Of a stretch of 27,566 nt of DNA, positions 1 to 7,242 are shown piece after piece. Numbering within the stretch: the first letter of the stretch is position 1; each line of letters opens with the position of its first letter. The stretch comes from Chara braunii (lineage: Eukaryota; Streptophyta; Charophyceae; Charales; Characeae). The DNA is taken from the NCBI GenBank assembly GCA_003427395.1, contig BFEA01000093.1:139376-166941 (forward strand), given 5' to 3'. The position numbers and the translations under genes are program-made. The notes below the pieces were generated by a model that saw nothing but the letters and a program-made list of their open reading frames with translations, searched no databases and was not told the origin of the DNA.

Positions 1-912
1 GTGTAAGAGTTCGTTGTGAAACTGGTCCTCTATAATCGTCCACCTTGAGTCTCGCTTTGCTCTCTTTTTCCGGGTGCCACTTTCGACTTCTGAGCAGTCG
101 TTCTCAGTGTAAGTTTCCGCTGTGAGTCTGGTTCTCTATGAGATCGTCTACCTTGAGTCTCGCTTTGCTCTCTTTTTCCGGGTGCCTCTTTCGACTTCTG
201 AGCGGCCGTTCTCTGTGTAAGTTTTCCGCTGTGAGTCTGGTTCTCTATAAAATCATCCACCAGGAGCCTCGCTTTGCTTTTGTTTTTGGTGTCTCTTTTG
301 ACTTCTGAGCGGCTGCCTCCCAGTGCAAGGTTTTGCTGTGGATCTTTGTCCCTCTGGTCGACCGCTCATCGCGGGTTTCAACTTTTGTTTTGATAAGACC
401 CACGACTTATAGAGCGATCGGCCACTGTATGTCTGACCAGATTGCTTTTCTGCTTTCTTTTTTTCTTCTTTCCTTTTTTTGGTGTGTCCCGCTATGTCCT
501 AGGTAAGACCTTCAAAAAAAGAAGGAAAAAAAAAAAAAAAAAAAAGGGGGGGCGATAGGCTGCCGCGCTGACGTTTCTCGTGCATCTGGCTAAAACACTT
601 CCTTTTTTCGCGAGGGCGATAAGTCTAGCGGAGCTCTGAGATTGCTACCGTGCCCCGAGGAGCCTTCATCTTGGACGAAACGCGCCCGAATGAGCTCCTG
701 CAGCGTTAGACCAGTCGGGAAGGTAAGAGGTGGAACAGCACGGCAGGGTCGAGCCAGGTAGTAGAAAAATCTGTCGTTAGCAAGGAAGGCCTCTTGAGAG
801 GTTTGGTTGGTCCGACACTCACTTCGAGGGATCGCGGGGTATTGTGAAGGGCCTCTAGCTCGACGTGAACCTTTCTCGTAAGGGGAGATAACGGTGACCT
901 GACTGGCAGACA
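1..912 (+). repeat. 5' LTR, 3' portion only (R/U5)
   Basis: This stretch aligns colinearly with 17467-18480 and ends in the typical CA just before the primer site. It starts inside the minisatellite of about 106-109 bp (unit cores near 35, 143 and 252), continues through a T-rich/A-rich inverted pair (about 450-544), and ends in a unique stretch. Compared with the 3' LTR it lacks about 100-110 bp that the other copy carries near 18075-18188. Point differences and A-tract length differences elsewhere suggest the insertion is not recent. Confidence 0.93.
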
Positions 913-915
913 AGG

Positions 916-933
916 TGGCGCCATTGCCGGGGA
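916..933 (+). promoter_or_regulatory. Primer binding site, tRNA-Asp-like
   Basis: TGGCGCCATTGCCGGGGA starts three bases after the CA end of the LTR. Plant tRNA-Asp ends in ...CCCCGGCAACGGCGCCA, so the site is complementary along 18 bases except one (A instead of G at the eighth base). tRNA-Asp priming is known for Athila-like plant gypsy elements. Its position fixes the LTR end and the + orientation of the element. Confidence 0.85.
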
Positions 934-1416
934 AGGGCTTTCTCCCACGGCCTCGACCGTCTCTGGAACTGCGGGGTGAAGGAGAACCGGCGTGACAGGT
1001 AGTGGTGAGGGTTTCTTCGGAGTTTTCGACACAAAGTTTTCGTTTTTTTCGGCATCGAGTTTCTTATCAGCATCGATTCTTCGGGGTCAATCGGCATAGG
1101 CATTCCCTTTTCCAGCGTCTCTTTCTTCGGGTCTTTCTTAGACTACGACTTTCTTCAGGTCTACGTGGCAACCTTCGACGACATTTTCTGTTGGGGGGCT
1201 TGGGAAGGGGGTGCAGGGCTTGTTTGGGTGCAAGGGACTTGGGGTGTCGGAAACTCTCGATTTTGCAGGACCGCTCCGTCCCCGCTTGCGACTTCGGCCC
1301 TTGCTGCTCCAAGATAATTCAGGTCAATCTTTGCTGGAGAGTGTGACATTTTTAGTGTGTTTATTTCTAAAATCCGCTAATTAAGAGGGCGAAACAGTTT
1401 GCTTGTAGGGGTTTGA
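934..1416 (+). other. Untranslated leader after the primer site
   Basis: No convincing gene was seen. Open frames exist on both strands (for example 1002-1346 on + and 1067-1312 on -), but they overlap each other, are low in complexity and match nothing recognisable. The stretch is rich in TTC/CTT-type runs. It most likely acts as retroelement leader RNA, where packaging signals would be expected; none can be identified by eye. Confidence 0.5.
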
Positions 1417-1983
1417 ATGAGGGTGAAAAACAACCAAAGGGGGGTAAGAAGAGCCGTAAGGGAAAATAGTGTGATAGGGTCCGCACATGGGGGAGAGAGA
1501 GTGGGCTCAAGGGGGAGGGAGGAAAGGGGGGTTCAAGAGGATCCGGGGGCGTTATCAATTTGGGATCCTAGGGGGTCGCCAGATATCCTCGACCCACACG
1601 GCTTGTGGACAGCACCCACGCAGGGTATATCTTCTGCACGGGAAAGGGTTTTGCGAGGGGGGTTTGAGTTCTCGCCACGCGGGTTGAGGGCGGGGCCCGC
1701 TCGAGACGCGCCTCCCGAAAGGGAGCGGAGCTCTCAAGCGGGGGCCGTTCGGGATTTGAGGGTGCGGAGAGTAGTGCTTCGGGTTCCGGGGCAAGGGGGC
1801 GAGGAGACCTCAACCGCCATTGTGAACGAGGGGGCTAGGGGGCTACCTCGGGAAGAAGAGGCGAGAGATACGTGGGGCGCGTTGGACGAGGGATCAGAGG
1901 ACGGGTCTTGGGTGGACCGGTGCCTTGCTGATTTCTCGGACTCGGACCTAGGGGATTATTGGGACTACGAAAACGAATTTTGA
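1417..1983 (+). CDS. Accessory ORF, Arg/Gly-rich with acidic C-terminal tail, unknown function
   Basis: This is a 188-residue open frame starting with ATG and ending in TGA. I do not recognise it. The first two thirds are rich in Arg, Gly and Pro with no clear secondary structure. The last 45 or so residues are strongly acidic and contain aromatic residues (DSDLGDYWDYENEF at the end). A basic body with an acidic tail suggests a nucleic-acid or chaperone-type partner, but that is inference. It is the first long ORF after the primer site and lies about 620 bp before the repeated ORF array. A high-GC background makes chance open frames common here, so the coding status is uncertain. The last accessory ORF (7243-8100) also ends in a Glu/Ser-rich tail, which supports it modestly. 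Confidence 0.45.
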   Translation: MRVKNNQRGVRRAVRENSVIGSAHGGERVGSRGREERGVQEDPGALSIWDPRGSPDILDPHGLWTAPTQGISSARERVLRGGFEFSPRGLRAGPARDAPPERERSSQAGAVRDLRVRRVVLRVPGQGGEETSTAIVNEGARGLPREEEARDTWGALDEGSEDGSWVDRCLADFSDSDLGDYWDYENEF

Positions 1984-2605
1984 AGAATTCAAGGACCACA
2001 AGGTACATATATATATATAACTGCTTAACATGAGAGACTCTTCCTAAAACTCTGCTTCCCCACACCTTTTTTTTTTTGAGTACCCGGATTGAATTCCTTG
2101 ATTCCAAGAGAGAAAAGAGTCAGCCGGTGGCGAAAAGGGAAGAAGTGAATGAAGTGAGAAGGGTTCACGATGCGAGAAGGAGAATGGGAGGGAGTAGACA
2201 GGCCAGTGATCTCTGATCGATAGGCGGATAAAGTCCTTGAACCCGGGTAATTCCACGCTCGAGGTGGGCCGAGTAGGGGCGTGGTTCCAGATAGGCTAAC
2301 TTAGGACTAGGGGTCGGTTCGGTGGGGGACATAGGGCACGGGTGTGTGACTGCGGTCCGACTCCGGAGCGAGGGTTGCCACCCTTCTTCGGGGATAACCT
2401 GTGTTCGCGGCTAGTCCTTATACCTGGAAGTGGGAGGACCTCTCATCGAGGGAGGACAGGAAGGTAGCCGAGTGAGACGGCGTTCCTTCTCTGGTCCATT
2501 TGATCCTGCTGGGCTCACAGACACCTTCTTCTTGCAGGGTAGGGGTGGTCTCTTGAATGACCAAATAGTAAAGGTGACAAAAATATCTTTCTCTGATTAG
2601 GGTGA
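1984..2605 (+). other. Inter-ORF spacer with candidate splice acceptors
   Basis: There is no ORF of note. A TA-dinucleotide run lies near 2004-2021. A pyrimidine-rich stretch followed by CAG (ACCTTCTTCTTGCAG, AG at 2536-2537) looks like a 3' splice site. A second, weaker one (TTTCTCTGATTAG) ends at 2600, six bases before the ATG of the first repeated ORF. A good donor, AAG|GTAAGA, is present in the LTR at 723. Whether an intron exists is unknown. Confidence 0.3.
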
Positions 2606-2959
2606 ATGAGCCTAGAAGCGGTTCTGTAAGGGATTAACGTGAGTAGTTACGGTGGGATCGACGTGAGGTGCTATGCCTTCCGTCTGTGGACGGGGGACTT
2701 CGATGTCGCCGTCTACGTAGAGGAGGAACGAGATCAGGGGGAGAGTTTCCTCCGCGGTTGGGAGGAGGCAATTGACAACTCTCATATAGAAAGGAGGGAG
2801 CCGCGAGGATACGGGTTTAGTTACTTCTACTCCTTAGGGTACCGGACTTATCCTAGGGGCAGTCGGCCTGCGCCGGTGATTCCGGACGCTTACCTCGACG
2901 GGTCAGACGGGTGGAGAGTATTGGTCGCAATCGTAGAGGAGATAATGGAGCGCCTATGA
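2606..2959 (+). pseudogene. Accessory family 1, copy 1 (nonsense-interrupted)
   Basis: Reading from ATG 2606 gives MSLEAVL, then TAA at 2627, then the rest of a protein matching copies 2 and 3. The copies share the MSLG-type start, a GI(S/N)xxSxGG segment, the CYxFxLWTxDxDxAxYVEE block, DQGExFL, a central FYxLGxRT and a C-terminal APVIPxAYLDGSDGWRVL segment. The stop sits where the other copies read through, so this copy is one substitution from open. The open part could start at GTG 2639 or elsewhere, but homology supports ATG 2606. The terminal TGA overlaps the ATG of copy 2 (ATGA at 2956-2959). The function is unknown. Known families were not recognised. Confidence 0.65.
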
Positions 2960-3318
2960 GCTTAGGCGTTTGGGAGTTTGAGCTGGCAGGCATTAGCTTG
3001 GGTAGCCATGGGGGTGTAGGCGTGTGGTGCTACAACTTTTACCTGTGGACCAAGGATTTCGATATAGCACTTTACGTAGAAGAAGGGACAGATCAAGGGG
3101 AAGCCTTCCTAAATAGTTGGGAAGAAGCGGTTGGCCATGCTCGGGTAGAGAGGGAGCTTTTATGGGGCTACGTGATCAGATATTTCTATACACTGGGGTG
3201 CCGAACTTTCCGACGAGGGGAACAACCCGCGCCGGTAATACCGGAGGCATATCTGGATGGGTCGGATGGGTGGAGAGTGTTGGTGGCAATCGTAGAAGAG
3301 ATAGTGGAGAATTTATGA
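2956..3318 (+). CDS. Accessory family 1, copy 2, intact unknown protein
   Basis: This 120-residue open frame starts at ATG 2956 inside the stop of copy 1 and ends in a TGA that overlaps the ATG of copy 3, both as ATGA. An upstream in-frame start at 2911 is possible, but the MSLG start shared with copy 3 favours 2956. Landmarks are VWCYNFYLW (residues about 23-31), DIALYVEEGTDQGEAFL (about 35-51), RYFYTLG (about 74-80) and PVIPEAYLDGSDGWRVL (about 92-108). A helix-like end (VAIVEEIVENL) follows. The protein is rich in Trp, Tyr and Glu with no membrane segment or zinc motif. It sits in the middle of a tandem triplication with a period of about 355 bp. Purifying selection is plausible, since substitutions between copies are mostly conservative, but this was not computed. 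Confidence 0.65.
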   Translation: MSLGVWEFELAGISLGSHGGVGVWCYNFYLWTKDFDIALYVEEGTDQGEAFLNSWEEAVGHARVERELLWGYVIRYFYTLGCRTFRRGEQPAPVIPEAYLDGSDGWRVLVAIVEEIVENL

Positions 3319-3689
3319 GCTTAGGGGGTTTAGAATTTGAGCCGGCAGGCATTAGTGTGGGTGACTGTGGGGGAGAAGACGTGTGGTGTTACAAGTTCTT
3401 CTTGTGGACCGGTGATTGGGACATCGCTATCTATGTAGAAGAGGGGACGGATCAAGGAAAAGGCTTTCTTAGTAGTTGGGAGGAGGTTGTTGGCCTCGCG
3501 CAACTAGAGAAGGAACTTCTGGGGGCCTACGAGACCCGGTACTTCTATACACTAGGTTACCGGACCTTCCGACGAGGAGAGCGACCCGCCCCGATCATAC
3601 CGGAAGCCTATCTCGACAGGTCAGACGAGTGGAAGGTATTGGTGGGGATTATTAAGAAGGTAGTGCAAAGCCAAGAGGGACATGGTTAA
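3315..3689 (+). CDS. Accessory family 1, copy 3, intact unknown protein
   Basis: This 124-residue open frame starts at ATG 3315, overlapping the stop of copy 2, and ends in TAA at 3687. It keeps all family landmarks: MSLG start, VWCYKFFLWTGDWDIAIYVEE, DQGKGFLSSWEE, RYFYTLGYRTFRRGE and PIIPEAYL. The last residues (IIKKVVQSQEGHG) differ from copies 1 and 2. Its stop overlaps by eight bases the ATG (3682) of the first large-family copy, so chaining continues from family 1 into family 2. The C-terminal IPEAYLDRSDEW block resembles IPDFVFSGADEG of family 2 copy B, which hints at common ancestry. Function is unknown. Confidence 0.65.
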   Translation: MSLGGLEFEPAGISVGDCGGEDVWCYKFFLWTGDWDIAIYVEEGTDQGKGFLSSWEEVVGLAQLEKELLGAYETRYFYTLGYRTFRRGERPAPIIPEAYLDRSDEWKVLVGIIKKVVQSQEGHG

Positions 3690-4430
3690 GATTGTAGAAG
3701 CAGCAGAAGACGGCAGAGTAAAAATCGAGAAGGCGGATCTTCTCAAGGAGCGGGAATGCTTTAGTGTCCCCCTGGATCATCGTACGGAGAGGTACCTAGC
3801 GGGGCGTGAGAGAGGAGTGTAACTTGAGAAGGGAGTTTTTCTTTGGGCAAAGTTCGTCGTAGGCATCTGGGAAGGAGACAGTGGACGAGGAATAGACCCA
3901 GGAACGGAGGAAAGGCCCGACGGGTGACGGTTCACGCTGAGGGAACAATCTATCTAAGTCGGGAAGCCTGGGTTGAGTACGTCACTCACTGGGCCTTGGG
4001 GTGGTATTGGATGGACCACTGGGAAGTGCGCGCGACACCTATACTGAGGCGGATCTTTGAGGACGTGCCTCTTCGGCACAGCCTTCCGTTTCGCTTGCGA
4101 GTAACTTGTGCTCGGGACGAGGAGTACCTGCGTGCCACGGGTTGCGTACAGGCTATATTTCCTTCTTACGTCTTCAGGAGAGTGTGTGGAGAGGGGGCTG
4201 GGTATGAGAAGGTCGTGAGGACTATAAGGTGAGAAAGAAGGAGGGGGCTGTCCTTTCGCTCGCTCCATTGGTTCTATACCTATTGTGTGGACAACCCGGT
4301 GCCGTACGGAGTTAGGGCCGACCGGATCCGAGAGAGGATATCTCTAGAGTCGGAGTGGGACCGCGAGGGCGGGGAGAGACTACCGTTACCAAAGCGTATT
4401 CGGAGTCCGCCAAAAGGTAGGTTAGAATGC
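3682..4430 (+). pseudogene. Accessory family 2, copy A (broken)
   Basis: Recognised by comparison with copies B and C. The N-terminal part reads MVKIVEAAEDGRVKIEK from ATG 3682 and stops at TAA 3820. The same frame continues with LEKGVFLWAKFV, then a frameshift near 3850-3920 leads into HAEGTIYLSREAWVEYV. A TGA at 4230-4232 interrupts just before the C-terminal signature LHWFYTYCVD, which resumes in the same frame and runs on, without stop, into copy B. The expected intact product would be about 245 residues. The stop at 4230 aligns with an Arg codon in copy B, consistent with CGA to TGA decay. Family function is unknown. Confidence 0.55.
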
Positions 4431-5150
4431 ATGGTTTTGTTTGACAGAAACATCGGTAAGTTTGTCGAGTCCCCTCTAGACGAGCGAGGGGTGTGTAGCT
4501 TGATTCCGCGCAACGGGGGAATCCCCGACTGGAGAAGGTTAGAAGGAGGGGAGATTACGGCCGGAGGGAATTTCGTATGGATAGAGTCGGAAGAGGCGAA
4601 AGGGAGAACGGCTGAGGTGCACCTCGAAGTCACCTCGATAATCTTCGTTAAGCCGGGGGCTTGGTTGAAGGTTATTGTACCCCTGGTCTTAGGCCAAGGG
4701 GGTGGGCTGGACTTATTAATCGAAGAGGCTAGAGCAGTCAGAAGGAGGTGGATAGATAGGATCCGGAAGGAGTTTGGGTTTGTGGCAATAAAGGCGGAGA
4801 GGTTCGCTAGGGCAGGCAAACTCCCCAGGGCGAGTTACCCCGTGACCGTGTGGATCCCGGACTTTGTGTTCTCAGGCGCGGACGAGGGAAGAGTGGTGAA
4901 ACTCCTGGAAAGGGGAAGGAACTTAGGGTTACCATTTGGGGCCCTGTGGATACTATACACACATTGTATCGATCAGGGAATCCCTCCACGAGGAAAACTC
5001 TGGGGTATTCTTAGGAGATTAGGGTCCCTGGAAAAACCCTTTACCCTCTCGCCGGAAAGATACTGCAAGTGGGTTTTCAAAATGGCACCTGTAGATGGTG
5101 AGATTCGTGCTCAGCGAAAACGGAGTGGTAGAGGCGATAGAAGCCGGTGA
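4431..5150 (+). CDS. Accessory family 2, copy B, intact unknown protein
   Basis: This is the only uninterrupted member of the five-copy family, 239 residues from ATG 4431. The frame is also open upstream to the TGA at 4230, so it may be translated fused to the tail of copy A. The ATG was chosen because copies A and C also begin with MV plus a hydrophobic strand. Landmarks are a short N-terminal strand-rich part, GEITAGGNFVWIES (about residues 42-55), TSIIFVKPGAWL (about 67-78), IPDFVFSGADEGRVVKLL (about 140-157), and the C-terminal signature LWILYTHCIDQGIPPRGKL (about 169-187). The Cys-x-Asp-x-Gly core recurs in all copies. No known fold is recognised. The tail after about residue 215 overlaps copy C in another frame and may be unconserved. 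Confidence 0.6.
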   Translation: MVLFDRNIGKFVESPLDERGVCSLIPRNGGIPDWRRLEGGEITAGGNFVWIESEEAKGRTAEVHLEVTSIIFVKPGAWLKVIVPLVLGQGGGLDLLIEEARAVRRRWIDRIRKEFGFVAIKAERFARAGKLPRASYPVTVWIPDFVFSGADEGRVVKLLERGRNLGLPFGALWILYTHCIDQGIPPRGKLWGILRRLGSLEKPFTLSPERYCKWVFKMAPVDGEIRAQRKRSGRGDRSR

Positions 5151-5822
5151 CGCAGGAAAAGTCTTGATCCCAGGGGACCCTAGCGTGACGCCCTACTTAT
5201 GAGTGTTGAGAAAGAAGGAGTCATCCGGGAAGGCGCCTATGTGTGGGTTCGAGCTCGCAGGCTTACCTGAAAAGAAGGAGTGCAAAGAGGAGGTCCGTCT
5301 GACCTCAGTCGGTTCCTAGAGATTCGGGCTACAATTTTCCTCGACGAGGACGCGTGGACCGAAATTTGGAGGGGTTTAGTAACCGGCCGAGAGACCCATA
5401 CAGAGTACCGTGAGTCCGCGAGGCTGGTAGCGAACAATCTGGTACTGGGTGATTACGAGGAGGGGACCTTCGAGTCGTGGACACAGGTGTCCTTCGCCGA
5501 ACCAGGCGAGGTCCCTCGCGCGTCCAGAGTGCTCCACGCGGACCTGCCCCAATTCCTGACATGCTCATTCTTACGAGACTCGGAAGAGAGAGTGATGACT
5601 GTACTCTGAGCCGCTCAGGAATCCGGAGTGCGGACGAGAGGGTTGTTCTGGCTCTACACGCGGTGTGTGGACGCTGGGGTCCCCCCTAGGGGAGAGCTAC
5701 CCCCTATATTCGAAAGGTTGAGAGAGTTTGAGGGGATCCGAGCTCACGTCGCTGACGTCCCGTACGCCCGCCTCTTCGGGGAAGCGCAGGTGGCTAATCG
5801 ACGAGGATACGAAGCTCAATGA
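5095..5822 (+). pseudogene. Accessory family 2, copy C (broken)
   Basis: It starts at ATG 5095 inside the end of copy B and reads MVRFVLSENGVVEAIEAGD to a TGA that overlaps ATG 5199 (ATGA). The second frame holds EGAYVWVRARRL, a TGA at 5268, then ATIFLDEDAWTEIW, a TGA at 5607, and the family signature LFWLYTRCVDAGVPPRGEL. All parts after 5199 are in one frame, so two nonsense codons and one frame change separate it from an intact protein of about 240 residues. The TGA at 5607 lies one codon from the homologous position of the TGA in copy A. Its own stop at 5820 overlaps an ATG that opens copy D. Confidence 0.55.
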
Positions 5823-6568
5823 TAAGAGGGGTTCCCTAGACTCTTTGGGCCTCAATAGAGCCTGTGAGAAGGGAAGGGGAGGTTGTCCACGTCTCGTTGC
5901 CCAAGGAAAGTCAAAGGAATCCGACGAGGGCTATTCAAAGGGAAGTAGCCGAGATCCGCCGAGGGAAACCATTCGTTCGTTCGGTTGACAGTGAGCACCG
6001 GAGAGGGGTTGGTGATCGGAGAGGCCAAGGTGTTCCTTTCTAAGGAGGGCCTCTTGGAGGTAGTCCGCAGCTTGAAGTTGGGGGAGGATCCACTCATAGG
6101 CGCGCGGGCGACGCAAGACCGTCTTGAGAGGCTTGTGGAAGAGGCAAGTCCTCGAGAGGGATACCATAGGATCTACCGAGTGACCTACGCGGGTTGGGAA
6201 GAAGTACCTCTATTTTTCGACAGTGACCCCTTCGGAGTCCCTCGTTTCATCCTTGAGCGAGTTTATCCCTCGGAAACGCCAGAAAGGCGGTGGAACGTAG
6301 GATCTCGATCCTGAACTAATTTCGGTTCACAAGGTCGGACTTGCATTCCCTATTAACGTGGTGCCTTCAAAACCCATACGAGGACAATTGATCATCGTTA
6401 GAGGTCCTGGGCTACGTCTTTGAGGGCTGGAGCCAACACGTGAGGGTGTCGACCATCACCTGGAGGTACTTGGGGAAGATCTGTGAGGCGGGGTTGGAAG
6501 GATTGGACCCCTCGGATCTCATACGGATAGTTATAGCGTGCCGACGGAGGAACTTGAGGCATGAGTGA
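5819..6568 (+). pseudogene. Accessory family 2, copy D (broken)
   Basis: ATG 5819 overlaps the stop of copy C (ATGA) and is followed by TAG at 5837. The same frame then gives REVAEIRRGKPFVRSVDSE, matching the GNFVWIES strand of copy B. A shift near 6005-6025 leads to GEAKVFLSKEGLLEVVRSL and RATQDRLERL, the closest match to copy E. Further shifts around 6300 and 6390 lead to the C-terminal part with KICEAGLEGLDPSDLIRI, matching the Cys-x-x-x-Gly signature. The final TGA (6566) overlaps ATG 6561 by eight bases. At least three frame changes and one stop make this a pseudogene. Confidence is moderate because the alignment was done by eye. Confidence 0.45.
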
Positions 6569-6755
6569 GCCCGACACCAGTGAACTGGTAGGGCTAGACA
6601 GGGTTAGGGCGGAGCTATTTAGAATCCTAACCCTTTGCTGGGAGGAGGAAAGAAGGGCGAGGCCAGGGTTTTTGCGAACGATCAAGTTACTAGAGGCGGC
6701 CACGGTGAAGATACTAGACGATTTGAAAGAGGATATACTCTCGGGGGGGAGCTAG
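6561..6755 (+). CDS. Small accessory ORF, predicted helical, unknown
   Basis: This 64-residue open frame starts at ATG 6561, eight bases before the end of copy D. The composition (alternating Leu/Ile with Glu/Arg; for example LDRVRAELFRILTLCWEEERR) suggests an all-helical protein without membrane character. It has no clear similarity to families 1 or 2. The same overlapping stop-start arrangement as its neighbours argues that it belongs to the array. The next ATG is two bases after its stop. It could be a chance frame. Confidence 0.35.
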   Translation: MSEPDTSELVGLDRVRAELFRILTLCWEEERRARPGFLRTIKLLEAATVKILDDLKEDILSGGS

Positions 6756-6757
6756 GC

Positions 6758-7234
6758 ATGAGAGCTACTTACACCTCCAACTTCATAACCTGGGAGTTGG
6801 AAACAAGGGACGACGGCCCCGAGGTCGAAGTAGAAGGGGGGGCGGAGCTTAGCCCAGGCCTTGGAGAGGAGCGAGTGGCAAAAGCCGAGAAGAGTTTCCT
6901 CGTCGAGGTCCGCCGACTGACCTTGTGGAAAAGAAGGTCCTGGACCACCTTAGCTAGGTTTTCGGTCTTTATTAGAGAGGTGAGGGGAACTCGGTTATAT
7001 AGAACTTGAAGAGAGCCTTTGACAGAGGTCGAGAGAAGATTTGAAGAGGACTCAAGGTGGCTTGGAAATCCCTTCGAAGCCAGGGTGCACCTGGTGGAGG
7101 CACGTTTTTGGGATAGGATGGGGGAGTACGGGAAAGCCTTGCGTCGGACGATACTCAATCAAGGGAAGAGCTTTCGAGAGAGGTGTGAGGATTCGCTAGT
7201 CGAGGCGGCGGAGAGGTTAGCTCGGGTAAGGTGA
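6758..7234 (+). CDS. Accessory ORF split by an in-frame TGA, unknown
   Basis: From ATG 6758 the frame gives 83 residues (MRATYTSNFITWELETRDDG at the start) and meets TGA at 7007. The same frame then stays open from 7010 to TGA 7232 for another 74 residues with a charged, helix-like composition (for example RFEEDSRWLGNPFEARVHL). Either the two halves are separate ORFs or one protein of about 158 residues carries one nonsense codon. Single in-frame stops also interrupt copies A, C and E, so the second reading fits the local pattern. No family was recognised. Copy E starts eight bases after the final stop. Confidence 0.35.
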
Positions 7235-7242
7235 GCCGGCCA

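Noticed and set aside
30-260. Opposite-strand ORFs in the LTR with repeated QKSKVAPGKREQSE peptide (also 17496-17847)
   Set aside because: They only translate the 106-bp minisatellite; similar frames appear wherever the repeat occurs.
1002-1346. 114-codon + strand frame in the leader
   Set aside because: It is low in complexity, overlapped by equally long - strand frames, and has no recognisable domain.
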